DNA from: Polynucleobacter necessarius
GTDB taxonomy: Bacteria; Pseudomonadota; Gammaproteobacteria; Burkholderiales; Burkholderiaceae
Direction of reading: 5' to 3'
Length of the DNA stretch: 64,000 nucleotides
Assembly (NCBI RefSeq): GCF_900095175.1
Contig: NZ_LT606946.1
Location: 1,115,591 to 1,179,590, forward strand
Part shown: positions 1 through 8,587 of the stretch, in pieces
Position numbering within the stretch: the stretch's first letter is position 1
Layout: each line of letters starts with the position of its first letter
The notes under the pieces: generated by a model
Database searches by the model: none
Told to the model about the DNA's origin: nothing
What the model saw: the letters and a program-made list of their open reading frames with translations, nothing else
Position numbers and translations under genes: made by a program

Positions 1-305
1 TGCCACCGCTCTACACACTGTCAGATGTGATGGTGACCAATGATTCCGGGCCTGGCCATTTCTCTGCGGTTACTCCGCTGCGCACAGTCGTCCTGTTTGG
101 ACCAGAAACTCCAGCGCTCTATGGCTCTGTTGGCAAGTCAATTGCAATCACGGCCAACCTAGCGTGCTCACCCTGCGTCAGTGCCGCCAATCATCGCAAG
201 ACACCATGCCATGACAACGTGTGCATGCAAGCAATTACTGTAGCTCAAGTAGTAGAAAAAATGGTCCATCAGCTCAATGAAGCTGATCAAGAGCGAGCAC
301 GCTAA
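1..305 (+). CDS. GT9-family glycosyltransferase (heptosyltransferase-like), C-terminal fragment
   Basis: This is the 3' end of a gene that starts before the window; the frame is open from base 3. The segment VTNDSGPGHF followed by VVLFGPETPALYG is the nucleotide-sugar binding region of glycosyltransferase family 9, which includes the ADP-heptose:LPS heptosyltransferases. A downstream cysteine cluster (CSPC...C....C) is typical of one GT9 subgroup. The likely role is transfer of a sugar to the lipopolysaccharide core at the inner face of the cytoplasmic membrane. The stop lies 5 bases before the PAP2 gene, which suggests one transcript and a shared envelope role. The exact acceptor cannot be told from this fragment. 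Confidence 0.8.
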   Translation, partial: PPLYTLSDVMVTNDSGPGHFSAVTPLRTVVLFGPETPALYGSVGKSIAITANLACSPCVSAANHRKTPCHDNVCMQAITVAQVVEKMVHQLNEADQERAR

Positions 306-310
306 TTCGA

Positions 311-1108
311 ATGGTTGAGCAGCGCAAATCAATTTTTGCCATCGCATCCATTTGGGTTTGGTGCATTCCAATTCTACCGCTTGGCCTGGCAATTGCCATT
401 TACTTTGGTGAGCTGCAAACTCCGACTTTTTTATTTGTTAATCGCTATACCCAGGTTCTGCCTGACACCCTATGGTCTTGGCTTACCTTTATTGGCAATG
501 GCTGGGGTATTTTTGCTTTGTGCTTCCCTCTCTTACTGTTAGCGCCTCGATTACTCTGCGCTGGACTATTAGCATCTCTAATTGGCGGTGCTTTTAGTCA
601 AATCATCAAACCTTTTTTAGCCCTTCCTCGCCCCGCAGGCGTCTTAGCTTTAGAAGATTTTTATCGCATAGGCGAGCCTTTACTGCATAGGGCAATGCCA
701 TCTGGTCACACAATTACTGCTTTTGCAGTTGTTTCTGGAATCTACTTTGCCAGCGATCGAAATAACAGAACTTCTTTGTGGTGGATTTTTATCATTGCTG
801 GCTTTGCTGGCATCTCTCGAAATGCGATGGGCGCTCACTGGCTCACCGATGTCTTAGCGGGTTGCGCTATTGGAATATGGTCTGGAATGCTTGGGGCGGG
901 GCTGGCCAGATTAATTCCAGAGGCGAAACTGGCCGCCAATCAGATCGGGCCACGCTTACTTGCCTTTGGTGGGCTCGCAACAATCTATGTATTTCTGACC
1001 CAAACTCTAGACTCAGAGCTCAATCAATCTTTGCAATACGCTTGCGTAGCATTAATCAGCATTACTTTAGCTTTATTTATTAAAGCGCAAAAACCTAGGG
1101 CTATCTAA
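311..1108 (+). CDS. PAP2-superfamily membrane phosphatase
   Basis: A 265-residue integral membrane protein with about six hydrophobic segments. All three PAP2 active-site motifs are present: K100 with R107-P108, PSGH at 130-133, and SR at 169-170 with H176 and D180. The last histidine and aspartate form the catalytic pair that makes and hydrolyses the phosphohistidine intermediate. The family removes phosphate from lipids such as phosphatidic acid, undecaprenyl pyrophosphate or lipid A. The neighbour upstream is a glycosyltransferase for surface polysaccharide, so a lipid A or lipid-carrier substrate is plausible, but the substrate is inference. The gene is complete and looks functional. Confidence 0.8.
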   Translation: MVEQRKSIFAIASIWVWCIPILPLGLAIAIYFGELQTPTFLFVNRYTQVLPDTLWSWLTFIGNGWGIFALCFPLLLLAPRLLCAGLLASLIGGAFSQIIKPFLALPRPAGVLALEDFYRIGEPLLHRAMPSGHTITAFAVVSGIYFASDRNNRTSLWWIFIIAGFAGISRNAMGAHWLTDVLAGCAIGIWSGMLGAGLARLIPEAKLAANQIGPRLLAFGGLATIYVFLTQTLDSELNQSLQYACVALISITLALFIKAQKPRAI

Positions 1109-1110
1109 AG

Positions 1111-1977
1111 ATGTTTAGTTATCGCCATGCCTTTCATGCGGGTAGTCATGCCGATATCCTAAAACATCTTGTGATGATTCATTTGGTGGAATATCTACAA
1201 GAAAAACCAGGCGCCCTGACCATTGTCGACACCCATGCTGGCGCTGGTATCTACAGCCTAATCGATGGCTTTGCAACAGTCAGCAAAGAGGCAGATCAAG
1301 GTATTTTTCGCTTAGCTCAATTTGCAGAGACTAATCCCTTAAGTTCAGGCATTGCCAATTATCTCGAGTGCATTCGGGCTGAGAATGCTGGAGATGAGAT
1401 CTCAGTCTATCCAGGCTCCCCATTTATTTTGGCGCGATTACTGAGAACGCAAGACCGCCTGAAGCTTTTTGAGTTGCATCCCAAAGAAATTGATGTCTTG
1501 CGTCACAATATCAGCGAGCTTAAGCAATCAAAGCAAATTGATATCTATGCAGAGGATAGTTTTGCAAGATTAAAAGGATTGATGCCGCCACCTAGTAGGC
1601 GTGGACTTGTTTTGATTGACCCCTCTTACGAGGATAAGCAAGACTACCGTTATCTCGAAACGGCGATGGAGGAAGCGCTACAACGCTTCGCCACTGGATG
1701 TTATGCAATCTGGTATCCATGTCTCTCTAGACGAGAATCAGCAGCCCTACCCGATCATATGAAAAAGATTGCAGCAGCCCATAAACGCTCTTGGTTGCAT
1801 GTTGAGTTGCGGGTTGAGAATGCGCCTAAAGAACGTCGACTTCAGGCTAGTGGCATGTTCATCATCAACCCACCATGGACCCTAGAAAAACAATTGGCTG
1901 AAAGTCTGCCCATTCTGGTTAAAGCGCTGGGGCAAGATGGTGGCGCTGGATTTGTATTGAAGAGTTTTGAGGCTTAA
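1111..1977 (+). CDS. rlmJ: 23S rRNA (adenine-2030-N6)-methyltransferase RlmJ
   Basis: A 288-residue protein starting MFSYRHAFHAGSHADILKH, the hallmark N-terminus of RlmJ (formerly YhiR). The family uses S-adenosylmethionine to methylate A2030 of 23S rRNA. The SAM-binding segment DTHAGAGIY is at about residues 40-48. The catalytic motif, DPPY in the E. coli enzyme, reads DPSY at residues 170-173, so the second proline is replaced by serine. The gene follows the PAP2 gene by 2 bases and probably shares its transcript. It converges with the broken SOUL gene. Confidence 0.92.
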   Translation: MFSYRHAFHAGSHADILKHLVMIHLVEYLQEKPGALTIVDTHAGAGIYSLIDGFATVSKEADQGIFRLAQFAETNPLSSGIANYLECIRAENAGDEISVYPGSPFILARLLRTQDRLKLFELHPKEIDVLRHNISELKQSKQIDIYAEDSFARLKGLMPPPSRRGLVLIDPSYEDKQDYRYLETAMEEALQRFATGCYAIWYPCLSRRESAALPDHMKKIAAAHKRSWLHVELRVENAPKERRLQASGMFIINPPWTLEKQLAESLPILVKALGQDGGAGFVLKSFEA

Positions 1978-1991
1978 GTCTTAAACCTCAA
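1967..1991. terminator. Possible hairpin between convergent genes
   Basis: Arms of 11 bases (1967-1977 and 1981-1991) around a 3-base loop pair with one mismatch, between the rlmJ and SOUL stop codons. Neither side has a clear T-tract, so its use as an intrinsic terminator is uncertain. Confidence 0.3.
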
Positions 1992-1995
1992 GGTC

Positions 1996-2629
1996 TTACT
2001 CCTGGATTTGAATCATCACTTCATTGCGACGCATAAAGGGTAAAGTCCAAGGCGGGTTGTAGCGTGCAAACTGCGGCTCACCTCTTGGCTTTAAATTCTT
2101 GGTCTGCATCCAGTCTCGCAGTGCTTGAGTTTTTTCTTTGACCTTCTCTTCGTTATAAAAGCCAGAAAAAGTAATTACTGCTTTTTTCTGCGGGCAACTC
2201 TCTTATTTTGACTTGCGGATCTAATGGTTTTGGCAAGCTAGCTAAGGTGTACTCTGCAGGCATGACAAACGATACCGTCCATTGATTGCCTGCATTTTCA
2301 GAAGACTTGCTGCTCTCAATTCCTACGGGAGCAGTCATCTCAATCTTGGCGCTCTTATTTTGATCGGCAGACTCAATGCCAACAGGAGTTGTCATGTCAA
2401 TTTTTTCAGATACCTGATTTTTTCCAAAGATATAGGCGGCAATTAAGCGAAATCCTTGATTAGATGCGGCATCCAAATCACCCCCTACCCTAACCTCCGC
2501 CACAATCTGAGGTGCATAGGCACGTAATTCAAATGGCTCAGATTTCTCGAGAAGAGTGTATTTTGGTTCTTCGGTTGCCATTGCAGCGCTCGCAATCAAT
2601 ATGCTGGTGAGAAATACTAAAACTCGCAA
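1996..2629 (-). pseudogene. SOUL-family heme-binding protein, frameshifted
   Basis: The first frame (from 2629) encodes a signal peptide and a SOUL domain with the pattern KIDMTTPVGIE repeated as KIEMTAPVGIE. It goes out of frame at a run of six A on the coding strand (2182-2187). The rest of the family sequence (TFSGFYNEEKV... to PPWTLPFMRRNEVMIQ) continues in another frame to a stop at 1996. Joined, the product would be about 210 residues, the normal length. Removing one A restores the frame. SOUL proteins bind heme or porphyrin; this one would be exported. The missing end includes a conserved part of the fold, so the single-frame product is probably non-functional. Confidence 0.85.
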
Positions 2630-2653
2630 GGAGATATCTTTAATTTGAAATAA

Positions 2654-3592
2654 CTACCACTGAGCCTGAATAGTAAAGCCCGAGCTATCGTATTGAATGT
2701 GTGCTTGTGCACTGACTGGCAAAGTCAGTTTTTCAGCTTGATGCCCAAAAGGTAAACCGGTCAATATCGGGATATTGTCAGGAAGACGTTTACGAATAGC
2801 CTCAATGGCACTGTCCAGGGTGTAACCACGGTCATTATCGTAAAGACGGTATGCCGAGAATCCGCCCAAGAGAATGGCGCTTTGATTGCTCAATATGCCC
2901 GCATCCAATAATTGCATCAACATGCGCTCAATTCGATAGGGGTGCTCATTAACATCCTCTAGAAACAAAATGCCGCCTTGGGTTTGCTCTTTGCTTGGCA
3001 AGTATGGTGTTCCTACTAGACCCGCCAGCACTGTTAAGTTGCCACCCCAAAGCATTCCTGAAGCTTGACCGGCTTCAGGCTGTCTCAAGAAATCTTGTTT
3101 AGCCTGAATAGTGCAATCTAATTTACGCTCATAAATGGCTTGTAGGAAATGCGTCCACATCAATACATTGGGGGTAGCTCCCTGCTCACCCTGACAAGCA
3201 AAATCAAAATTGAGCATGGGGCCTGCTAAAGTGACTGCGCCAGTCTTTGCCAATAAACCCAATTGGAAGACTGTGAAATCACTATGTCCGCAAATCTGCA
3301 GACCACTCTCGATAGCTTTGGCAATCGTATCCCACTGAATATCTGGAAGCAGGCGATGTAAACCATATCCACCACGCATAGCAATAACAGCAATCTCGGG
3401 AGAAAGATTGGCGAGTTGATTGATTTCAGCTAAACGCTCAGCATCGGCGCCAGCAAAACGTTGCTCAACTCGGTTGACGCAATTTGTATTAAGGACTTCA
3501 ATACCCTGCTTCTTCAGCCACTCGATTCCCAGTAATGGACTGCGAGTATCTAAACTAGCCCCTGAAGGAGCAATTAAATGAATTTGCTTCAA
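2654..3592 (-). CDS. ldcA: LD-carboxypeptidase (peptidase S66, murein tetrapeptide carboxypeptidase)
   Basis: A 312-residue protein of the S66 family, which removes the terminal D-alanine from murein tetrapeptides during cytoplasmic peptidoglycan recycling. The conserved RGGYG (73-77) and the nucleophile motif GHSDFT with Ser104 are present. The C-terminal glutamate segment (LFLEDVNEHPYRIERM) and the histidine segment (LPFGHQAEK) complete the Ser-Glu-His triad. Its start overlaps the stop of tadA by 4 bases, so the two are probably translationally coupled. Length and motifs are normal. Confidence 0.9.
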   Translation of the reverse strand: MKQIHLIAPSGASLDTRSPLLGIEWLKKQGIEVLNTNCVNRVEQRFAGADAERLAEINQLANLSPEIAVIAMRGGYGLHRLLPDIQWDTIAKAIESGLQICGHSDFTVFQLGLLAKTGAVTLAGPMLNFDFACQGEQGATPNVLMWTHFLQAIYERKLDCTIQAKQDFLRQPEAGQASGMLWGGNLTVLAGLVGTPYLPSKEQTQGGILFLEDVNEHPYRIERMLMQLLDAGILSNQSAILLGGFSAYRLYDNDRGYTLDSAIEAIRKRLPDNIPILTGLPFGHQAEKLTLPVSAQAHIQYDSSGFTIQAQW

Positions 3593-4044
3593 CGCCGCTC
3601 CTTAAAAAAATCCCGCAGTATCTGACCACACTCTTCACCCATGATGCCACCTTCAACTTCTGTCTGGTGGTTAATCTGCTTTTCTGAGAATACATTGAGC
3701 ACGCTTCCTGCAGCACCCGTTTTAGAATCAGTTGCACCAAATACAACACGATCAACCCGAGCATGAAGCATCGCTCCAGCACACATAGTACAAGGCTCTA
3801 ACGTGACATACAGAGTGGTGCCTGGTAACCGGTAATTAGATTCACCGTGGGCTGCGGCGCGCAAGGCCATCATCTCGGCATGAGCGCTAGGATCGCTATT
3901 GGTAATTGGTTGGTTAAAACCAGTTGAGATAACCTGACCATCTCGCACTAATACAGCGCCGACTGGCACTTCGCCAGCAAGCGCAGCCAGCTTAGCTTGA
4001 TCCAAAGCTTGCTGCATAAATTGGCGATCAAGCTCTGCTTGCAT
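3589..4044 (-). CDS. tadA: tRNA-specific adenosine deaminase TadA
   Basis: A 151-residue zinc deaminase. The HAE motif (His55, Glu57) and PCTMC (Cys85, Cys88) hold zinc and the catalytic glutamate. TadA converts the wobble adenosine 34 of tRNA-Arg(ACG) to inosine and is essential in E. coli. It lies 8 bases downstream of the queD remnant and overlaps ldcA by 4 bases, so queE, queD, tadA and ldcA appear to form one minus-strand operon. The gene is intact even though queD just upstream carries a nonsense codon. Confidence 0.93.
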   Translation of the reverse strand: MQAELDRQFMQQALDQAKLAALAGEVPVGAVLVRDGQVISTGFNQPITNSDPSAHAEMMALRAAAHGESNYRLPGTTLYVTLEPCTMCAGAMLHARVDRVVFGATDSKTGAAGSVLNVFSEKQINHQTEVEGGIMGEECGQILRDFFKERR

Positions 4045-4052
4045 ATTACTTC

Positions 4053-4517
4053 TTATGAGTGAGAAACGTCAGCCCAACAATTGGGGGTTTCATAAAGACG
4101 GATGGATGCCAGCTTGAGTCGGCCATCAAAGGCTTTTTCGAATACGGGCTGCAATACTCTAAAGGCTGCACTAGCTAAGTTCTCAACAGTAGGCACATGT
4201 TCCATAACTACCGTCTTGTGATTCGGAATGGAATTTAAATAATCTACTAATCCAGCATCTTCTTTGGCGACCAAAAAAGCATGATCTCAAGGCTCTACTA
4301 CGTATTGATTAGTGAGGCGCTTGATATCTCCAAAATCTAAGACCATGCCATCATCTGCCTTGCCTGGATGATCCGCGATCACACCAGTCAGCGTGACTTC
4401 AATGGCATAGCGATAGCCATGCAAATGACGGCACTGTCCATCATGATTTGGAATGCGATGACCCGAGTCAAACTCAAGTCTACGGGTAATGGAGATGGCT
4501 TCTTGCTTGTTGGTCAT
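4053..4517 (-). pseudogene. queD: 6-carboxy-tetrahydropterin synthase QueD, in-frame TGA
   Basis: Queuosine pathway enzyme that makes 6-carboxy-tetrahydropterin from dihydroneopterin triphosphate. The N-terminal part has the zinc histidines (His20, His31, His33) and Cys29. After VVEP at codon 76 the frame meets TGA at 4287-4289, then continues without shift as DHAFLVAKED to a normal C-terminus ending at 4053. The family commonly has a residue followed by DH(A/T)FL here, so a sense codon such as TGG changed to TGA is the simplest explanation. The second half includes the conserved TVENLA and the ETPNC region, so the truncated product should be inactive. Everything else in the gene is in frame. 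Confidence 0.9.
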
Positions 4518-4558
4518 GATTGCTTTTCTAAATACTTAAATATTGCTTGATAACGCTA

Positions 4559-5212
4559 CTATCGAATACCGATCATTTTATGGGTCTGAACACTCAAACG
4601 CCACAAAGGTCGCTTTTGACAGAGGCGAACTGCCAGTGCGAGGTTTTCTTGGAGGTTTGGACCATCCATGGCCTGCAAGAAGCGATTGCGGTAATCCATC
4701 TTCTCAAATCGAGCCAATAAGGTCTCAATAGCAACATGACCCTGCTGAGGAATCACCAGCTTAATTTCATCGGCTTGCAAAACAATCAGCTCAGAGCCAG
4801 CCTTAGGACTGACACATACCCAATCAACGCCTTTAGGAGCCTTGATCGTGCCGTTGGTCTCAATGGCAACAGTAAAGCCCTTGGCATGTAAAGCATCGAT
4901 TAAAGCAGTGTCGAGTTGTAACAATGGCTCGCCACCAGTAAAGACAGCATAACGCTGCTGTGGTCCTGCCGAAGTACTACTCCAGATATCCTCTATAGTA
5001 TCGGCCAATTGAATGGCGGTTTCAAACTTCCCGCCACCGACCCCATCACTTCCAACAAAGTCGGTATCGCAAAATTGGCACACTGCTGTTGCGCGATCTT
5101 CTTCACGACCGCTCCAGAGATTGCAGCCAGCAAAGCGACAAAATACGGCTGCACGACCTGCATGGGCGCCCTCACCCTGAAGGGTTGGAAAGAGTTCTTT
5201 GACTGTATACAT
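4559..5212 (-). CDS. queE: 7-carboxy-7-deazaguanine synthase QueE (radical SAM)
   Basis: A 217-residue radical SAM enzyme that converts 6-carboxy-tetrahydropterin to 7-carboxy-7-deazaguanine on the way to queuosine. It has the non-canonical cluster spacing of the QueE family, Cys30-x14-Cys45-x2-Cys48, and the SAM-binding GGEPLLQ segment. The N-terminal FPTLQGEG is a QueE signature. The gene is intact, but its substrate should come from QueD, whose gene directly downstream has a nonsense codon. Confidence 0.92.
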   Translation of the reverse strand: MYTVKELFPTLQGEGAHAGRAAVFCRFAGCNLWSGREEDRATAVCQFCDTDFVGSDGVGGGKFETAIQLADTIEDIWSSTSAGPQQRYAVFTGGEPLLQLDTALIDALHAKGFTVAIETNGTIKAPKGVDWVCVSPKAGSELIVLQADEIKLVIPQQGHVAIETLLARFEKMDYRNRFLQAMDGPNLQENLALAVRLCQKRPLWRLSVQTHKMIGIR

Positions 5213-5240
5213 AGCTATATGCTGATTTTAAGCGCTTTGC

Positions 5241-5938
5241 CTACTTCCAGGACACAAGCTCCCACTCCAAGTAATCTTCCCAGAGAGCGTTATTCCAAAA
5301 CATACCAGCCCATAAATAGCGTCCATAGCCACGTCGAATAACCCATCTGCCGACTTCTGGGGCAAACCAAACATCCTCTTAGCGATAGTTGGCAACCCGA
5401 AAAATATCATTACTCTCAAAATAAGACATCTCGTTTTGATACTTTAAGACCGGAAATTGTCCCGCGGGCACGCTAACACCCTCCCACTGAAGTGCCGTTA
5501 TATTTAATCCCCAGTAATAGTCGCCATCTGGATAGCCCACGACTTGATAGCGGTCGCGATAGAAACCAGACCACCCTGGAACGAGTTGCTCAGGCCATAA
5601 GGGGAGTGGCTTCAAAAACTTTTGAGGAGGATTCCAGTGCGGATCCTGTAAAACATAACCCAAGGCTGCTGGATTTCATCAGGAAGCGGCCCTGCCTTTA
5701 GCCCGCTGCGCTCAATCCGAACTTGGGGCCCAACAGAAACTACTCGCTCAGTAACAATGTCTACCAACTCTTGGTTAAAGACATTGCGCACGTTGTAGAC
5801 CCACTGCTGCCCCACTTGTGGCGCCCGCACCTTCGGAGTGTTAATGGGTTGAGGTAAAGGTGTTGAAGTTGGATACGGCTGACCAGATATACATGCCGCT
5901 AATAAAGCTGGTAATAGCAATACAAGAAATCTTCGCAT
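5241..5938 (-). pseudogene. Lipoprotein of unknown function, paralogue 1 (broken)
   Basis: The start at 5938 gives a signal peptide with lipobox LAAC (MRRFLVLLLPALLAAC). The body matches the neighbouring gene at 5944-6642 along its length, for example PxVGQQWVYN, LPLWPEQL and VWFAPEVGRWV. Two lesions are visible. A missing base near 5659-5661 shifts the frame after DEIQQPW, and an in-frame TAA lies at 5379-5381. Rejoined, the protein would be 232 residues, the same length as the intact paralogue. The family is not one I recognise. It is probably anchored to a membrane and exposed to the periplasm. Confidence 0.75.
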
Positions 5939-5943
5939 AGTGC

Positions 5944-6642
5944 TTATTTGTAAGAGCTGAGTTGCCATTGATAGCTGCCCTCTAAAATCACTGGGCCAAT
6001 TTGCCCCTCGATTTGATAGGAGCCAGAAGCCTCGCGCGCAACCCAGCAGCCAATTTGCGGGGCAAACCAAACTGTTTCTTTGCGAATGCAATCTACCTTA
6101 TTAGGATCTTCATTCTCATAATTAATCAGAGTTTGAAAACGCAGTGCTACAAACTCTCCAGCAGGCACGGTTATTTTTTCCCAACCCTGCACGCTCATAT
6201 ATTCTTGCCAGTTCATTCGCGAGTCTGAGTAACCAGCAATGCTGTACTTAGTATTGAACTGCTTTGCCCAGGTAGCCGATAGCTGCTCAGGCCAAAGTGG
6301 CAAAGATGGACTGAAGTTGAGCAAGCGCGACCACTGTGTATCTGTAGCAACCATTCCCCATGAAGTCTGAATTTCACTAGGCAAGCGTGCGCCATCCGCA
6401 GTCATGCGATCAATCACAATCGTGGAGCCAATATTAGAAATGCGCTCAGTAATCACATCTAGGGTTTTGCCATCAAAAACATTCTTCTTGATATAGGTCC
6501 ACTCTTGTCCAATTTGTGGAGGACGAACTACTGGCAGCGGCTTTGGTTGAGCTACAGGAATGCCATGCTCATAAGAAAGTCCACCACAAGCGACTGGAGC
6601 CAACGCGGCTGACACGATAAAAGTTCGACGAGATAAATTCAT
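5944..6642 (-). CDS. Lipoprotein of unknown function, paralogue 2 (intact, Tat-like signal)
   Basis: The ATG at 6642 gives MNLSRRTFIVSAALAPVACGG, a twin-arginine-like signal (SRRTFI) ending in a lipobox-like VAC. A GTG at 6654 is possible but less likely. The 232-residue body is rich in Trp and Tyr and contains PPQIGQEWTY, LPLWPEQL, WEKITVPAGEF and ETVWFAPQIGCWVARE. It ends as a likely beta-rich domain. The broken paralogue starts 6 bases downstream, so the pair is a tandem duplication. No function can be assigned; I see no catalytic motif. Confidence 0.6.
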   Translation of the reverse strand: MNLSRRTFIVSAALAPVACGGLSYEHGIPVAQPKPLPVVRPPQIGQEWTYIKKNVFDGKTLDVITERISNIGSTIVIDRMTADGARLPSEIQTSWGMVATDTQWSRLLNFSPSLPLWPEQLSATWAKQFNTKYSIAGYSDSRMNWQEYMSVQGWEKITVPAGEFVALRFQTLINYENEDPNKVDCIRKETVWFAPQIGCWVAREASGSYQIEGQIGPVILEGSYQWQLSSYK

Positions 6643-6688
6643 ATTGCTACCCACGGTAATTTAAATAAATGAGTTGAATGAATAAAGT

Positions 6689-8587
6689 TTATACATGCTG
6701 GAGAGCTTTGGCTATTTTATTGCGTGCTACCGAGGCCTTTGGAATGCCTGACATTTCAAACCACTTATGAGCATCTTGCTCAAAGCCCACGCCATGCATA
6801 AAGTTGTAAATTGCCTTTTTGAGACCAACACCAAGAAGATCGTGATCGACTCCAGTGGGGTCGATAAAGGCAACATCATTCTTAGCAAAGCTAATGGGGG
6901 GGGTAATGGAATAAGTTCAATTCCATAGGCTGCTGGGTCAAGCCCCACAGGAGAGTGCACCGTACAAGTAAATCGATGGAAGAAGCCACTCTGGATGCAG
7001 CCATTTTCAAAAAGCTGACGAACGTATTCCAGTGAGTCAACTGACTCTTGGACGGTTTGTGTTGGGAAACCATACATGAGATAAGCATGCACTAGAATTC
7101 CAGCGTCTGAGAAGCCTTTGGTGACTTAGGCAACCTGCTCGACTGAAACACCTTTTTTCATCAGCTCGAGAAGTCTGTCGGAGGCAACCTCAAGACCGCC
7201 GGACATAGCAATGCACCCGCTTTGCGCCAACAACTCACATAATTCAGACGTAAAGGTCTTTTCGAAGCGGATATTGCCCCACCAGGAGATCACCACCTTG
7301 CGACGTATCAATTCCTCAGCAAGGGCTTTCAGAACCTTAGGTGGCGCCGCCTCATCTACAAAATGAAATCCCGTCTGACCAGTCTCTGCAACGATAGCTT
7401 CAATGCGATCAACTAAAAGGCTTGCAGAAGCAGTTTCATAACGAGAGATGTAATCCAGGCCCACATCACAAAAGCTACATTTTTTCCAATAGCAACCATG
7501 GGCAACGGTAAGCTTATTCCAGCGACCATCACTCCATAGGCGATGCATGGGGTTGAACATATCCAGTAAAGATAAATAAGAATTGAGCGGCAAGCCATCC
7601 CAAGTAGCAGTTCCGACATCCTCAAAAGGAATATCTGGCTCCTGCCAATTGATATAGCGAACCTCGTGACCAGCAGTTCGGATAAACGTACGCACGAGTC
7701 TTTCAGCTGAACGTTTGCCATTCAAATGCTCAATCAGGGCAAGTAATGGTCTCTCACCCGAGTCAAGAGTGATGAAATCAACAAAATCAAATATACGTGG
7801 ATCGGTCAGCTCACGTAACTCAGTATTGACGTAACCGCCGCCCAGACCAATATTGATATCAGGGTAATGCTGTTTGATGGTTTGGGCGATTCTTAATGCG
7901 GCGTACATTGCCCCAGGGAATGGTACCGAGAGCAATACCAAGCCAGGTTGATGCTTTTCGATCGAGGACTTTGTTAAATATTGCAAATGCAAATCCATCA
8001 ATGTTGGGCTTGCCGCTAGAGCATCTGCTAATGGCGTAAACGTGGGCTGACTACCCGCCAAAGATTCCGCATAGCGAACAAACTCAAAGCGCTCATCTAC
8101 CGCATCACGCAGGACATCGGATAAATCATTGAGGTAAAGAGTGGCTAGATGACGCGCCCGATCTTGAGAACCCAGTGCACCAAATGCCCACACCAAAGAA
8201 TCCCCGCCCTCTTCTTCATCATAAGCATCTAGGGATGCAAATCGGGGGCCCTCAGGCAGAAGAGCACGGCCGTTGATGCGATGGGCTAGAGTGCTGTCAC
8301 GCCCTTGCAAAAATGCAATCGCTAGAGAAATAGTGCTTTGATAATCCGCAAAGTAATCCAGGAAGAAGTTGACGCTCGCACTACGCTTTTCTTCAGGAAG
8401 CTGTAATGCTTGCCCTTTAATTTCTTGCAAACCAGATGAAGTAAAAAAACCCAGGACCAAGGCTAATGCTAAGTCCTCTTGAACTGCATCGAAACCTCGT
8501 GAGCGCAGAAAGCCAGTGAGATAGGCTGGTTGATGGGTACGGCGTATTAAGCTGCGTCATCGGCGGAATGAGACTGAGGATCTTCAT
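6689..8587 (-). pseudogene. B12-binding domain radical SAM protein, three disabling lesions
   Basis: Reading from an ATG at 8587 (MKILSLIPPMTQLNTPYP), three lesions interrupt one gene of about 630 codons. There is an extra base near 8524-8525, an in-frame TAA at 7126-7128, and a frameshift in a run of eight G at 6896-6903. The middle part shows a cobalamin-binding-like Rossmann region (LVLLSVPFPGAMYAALRIAQ, then GLGGGYVNTE). It is followed by the cluster motif CYWKKCSFC, spaced Cx4Cx2C as in some B12-radical SAM families. The C-terminus (HAYLMYGFPTQT to a stop at 6689) is recognisable. The substrate is unknown. The next gene upstream encodes a ferritin-like protein that is also broken, so the two may have worked together. 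Confidence 0.85.

Noticed and set aside
2182..2187. Programmed -1 frameshift at the A6G slippery site of the SOUL gene
   Set aside because: The required switch is +1 (or -2) and the A run is in the wrong phase for the A AAA AAG slip.
4287..4289. TGA recoded as tryptophan
   Set aside because: Other genes end at TGA, for example kup, and TAA and TAG interrupt genes as well, so recoding of one codon does not explain the pattern.
5228..5419. Separate small gene downstream of queE
   Set aside because: It is an out-of-frame reading of the broken lipoprotein; the paralogue continues in another frame to 5241.
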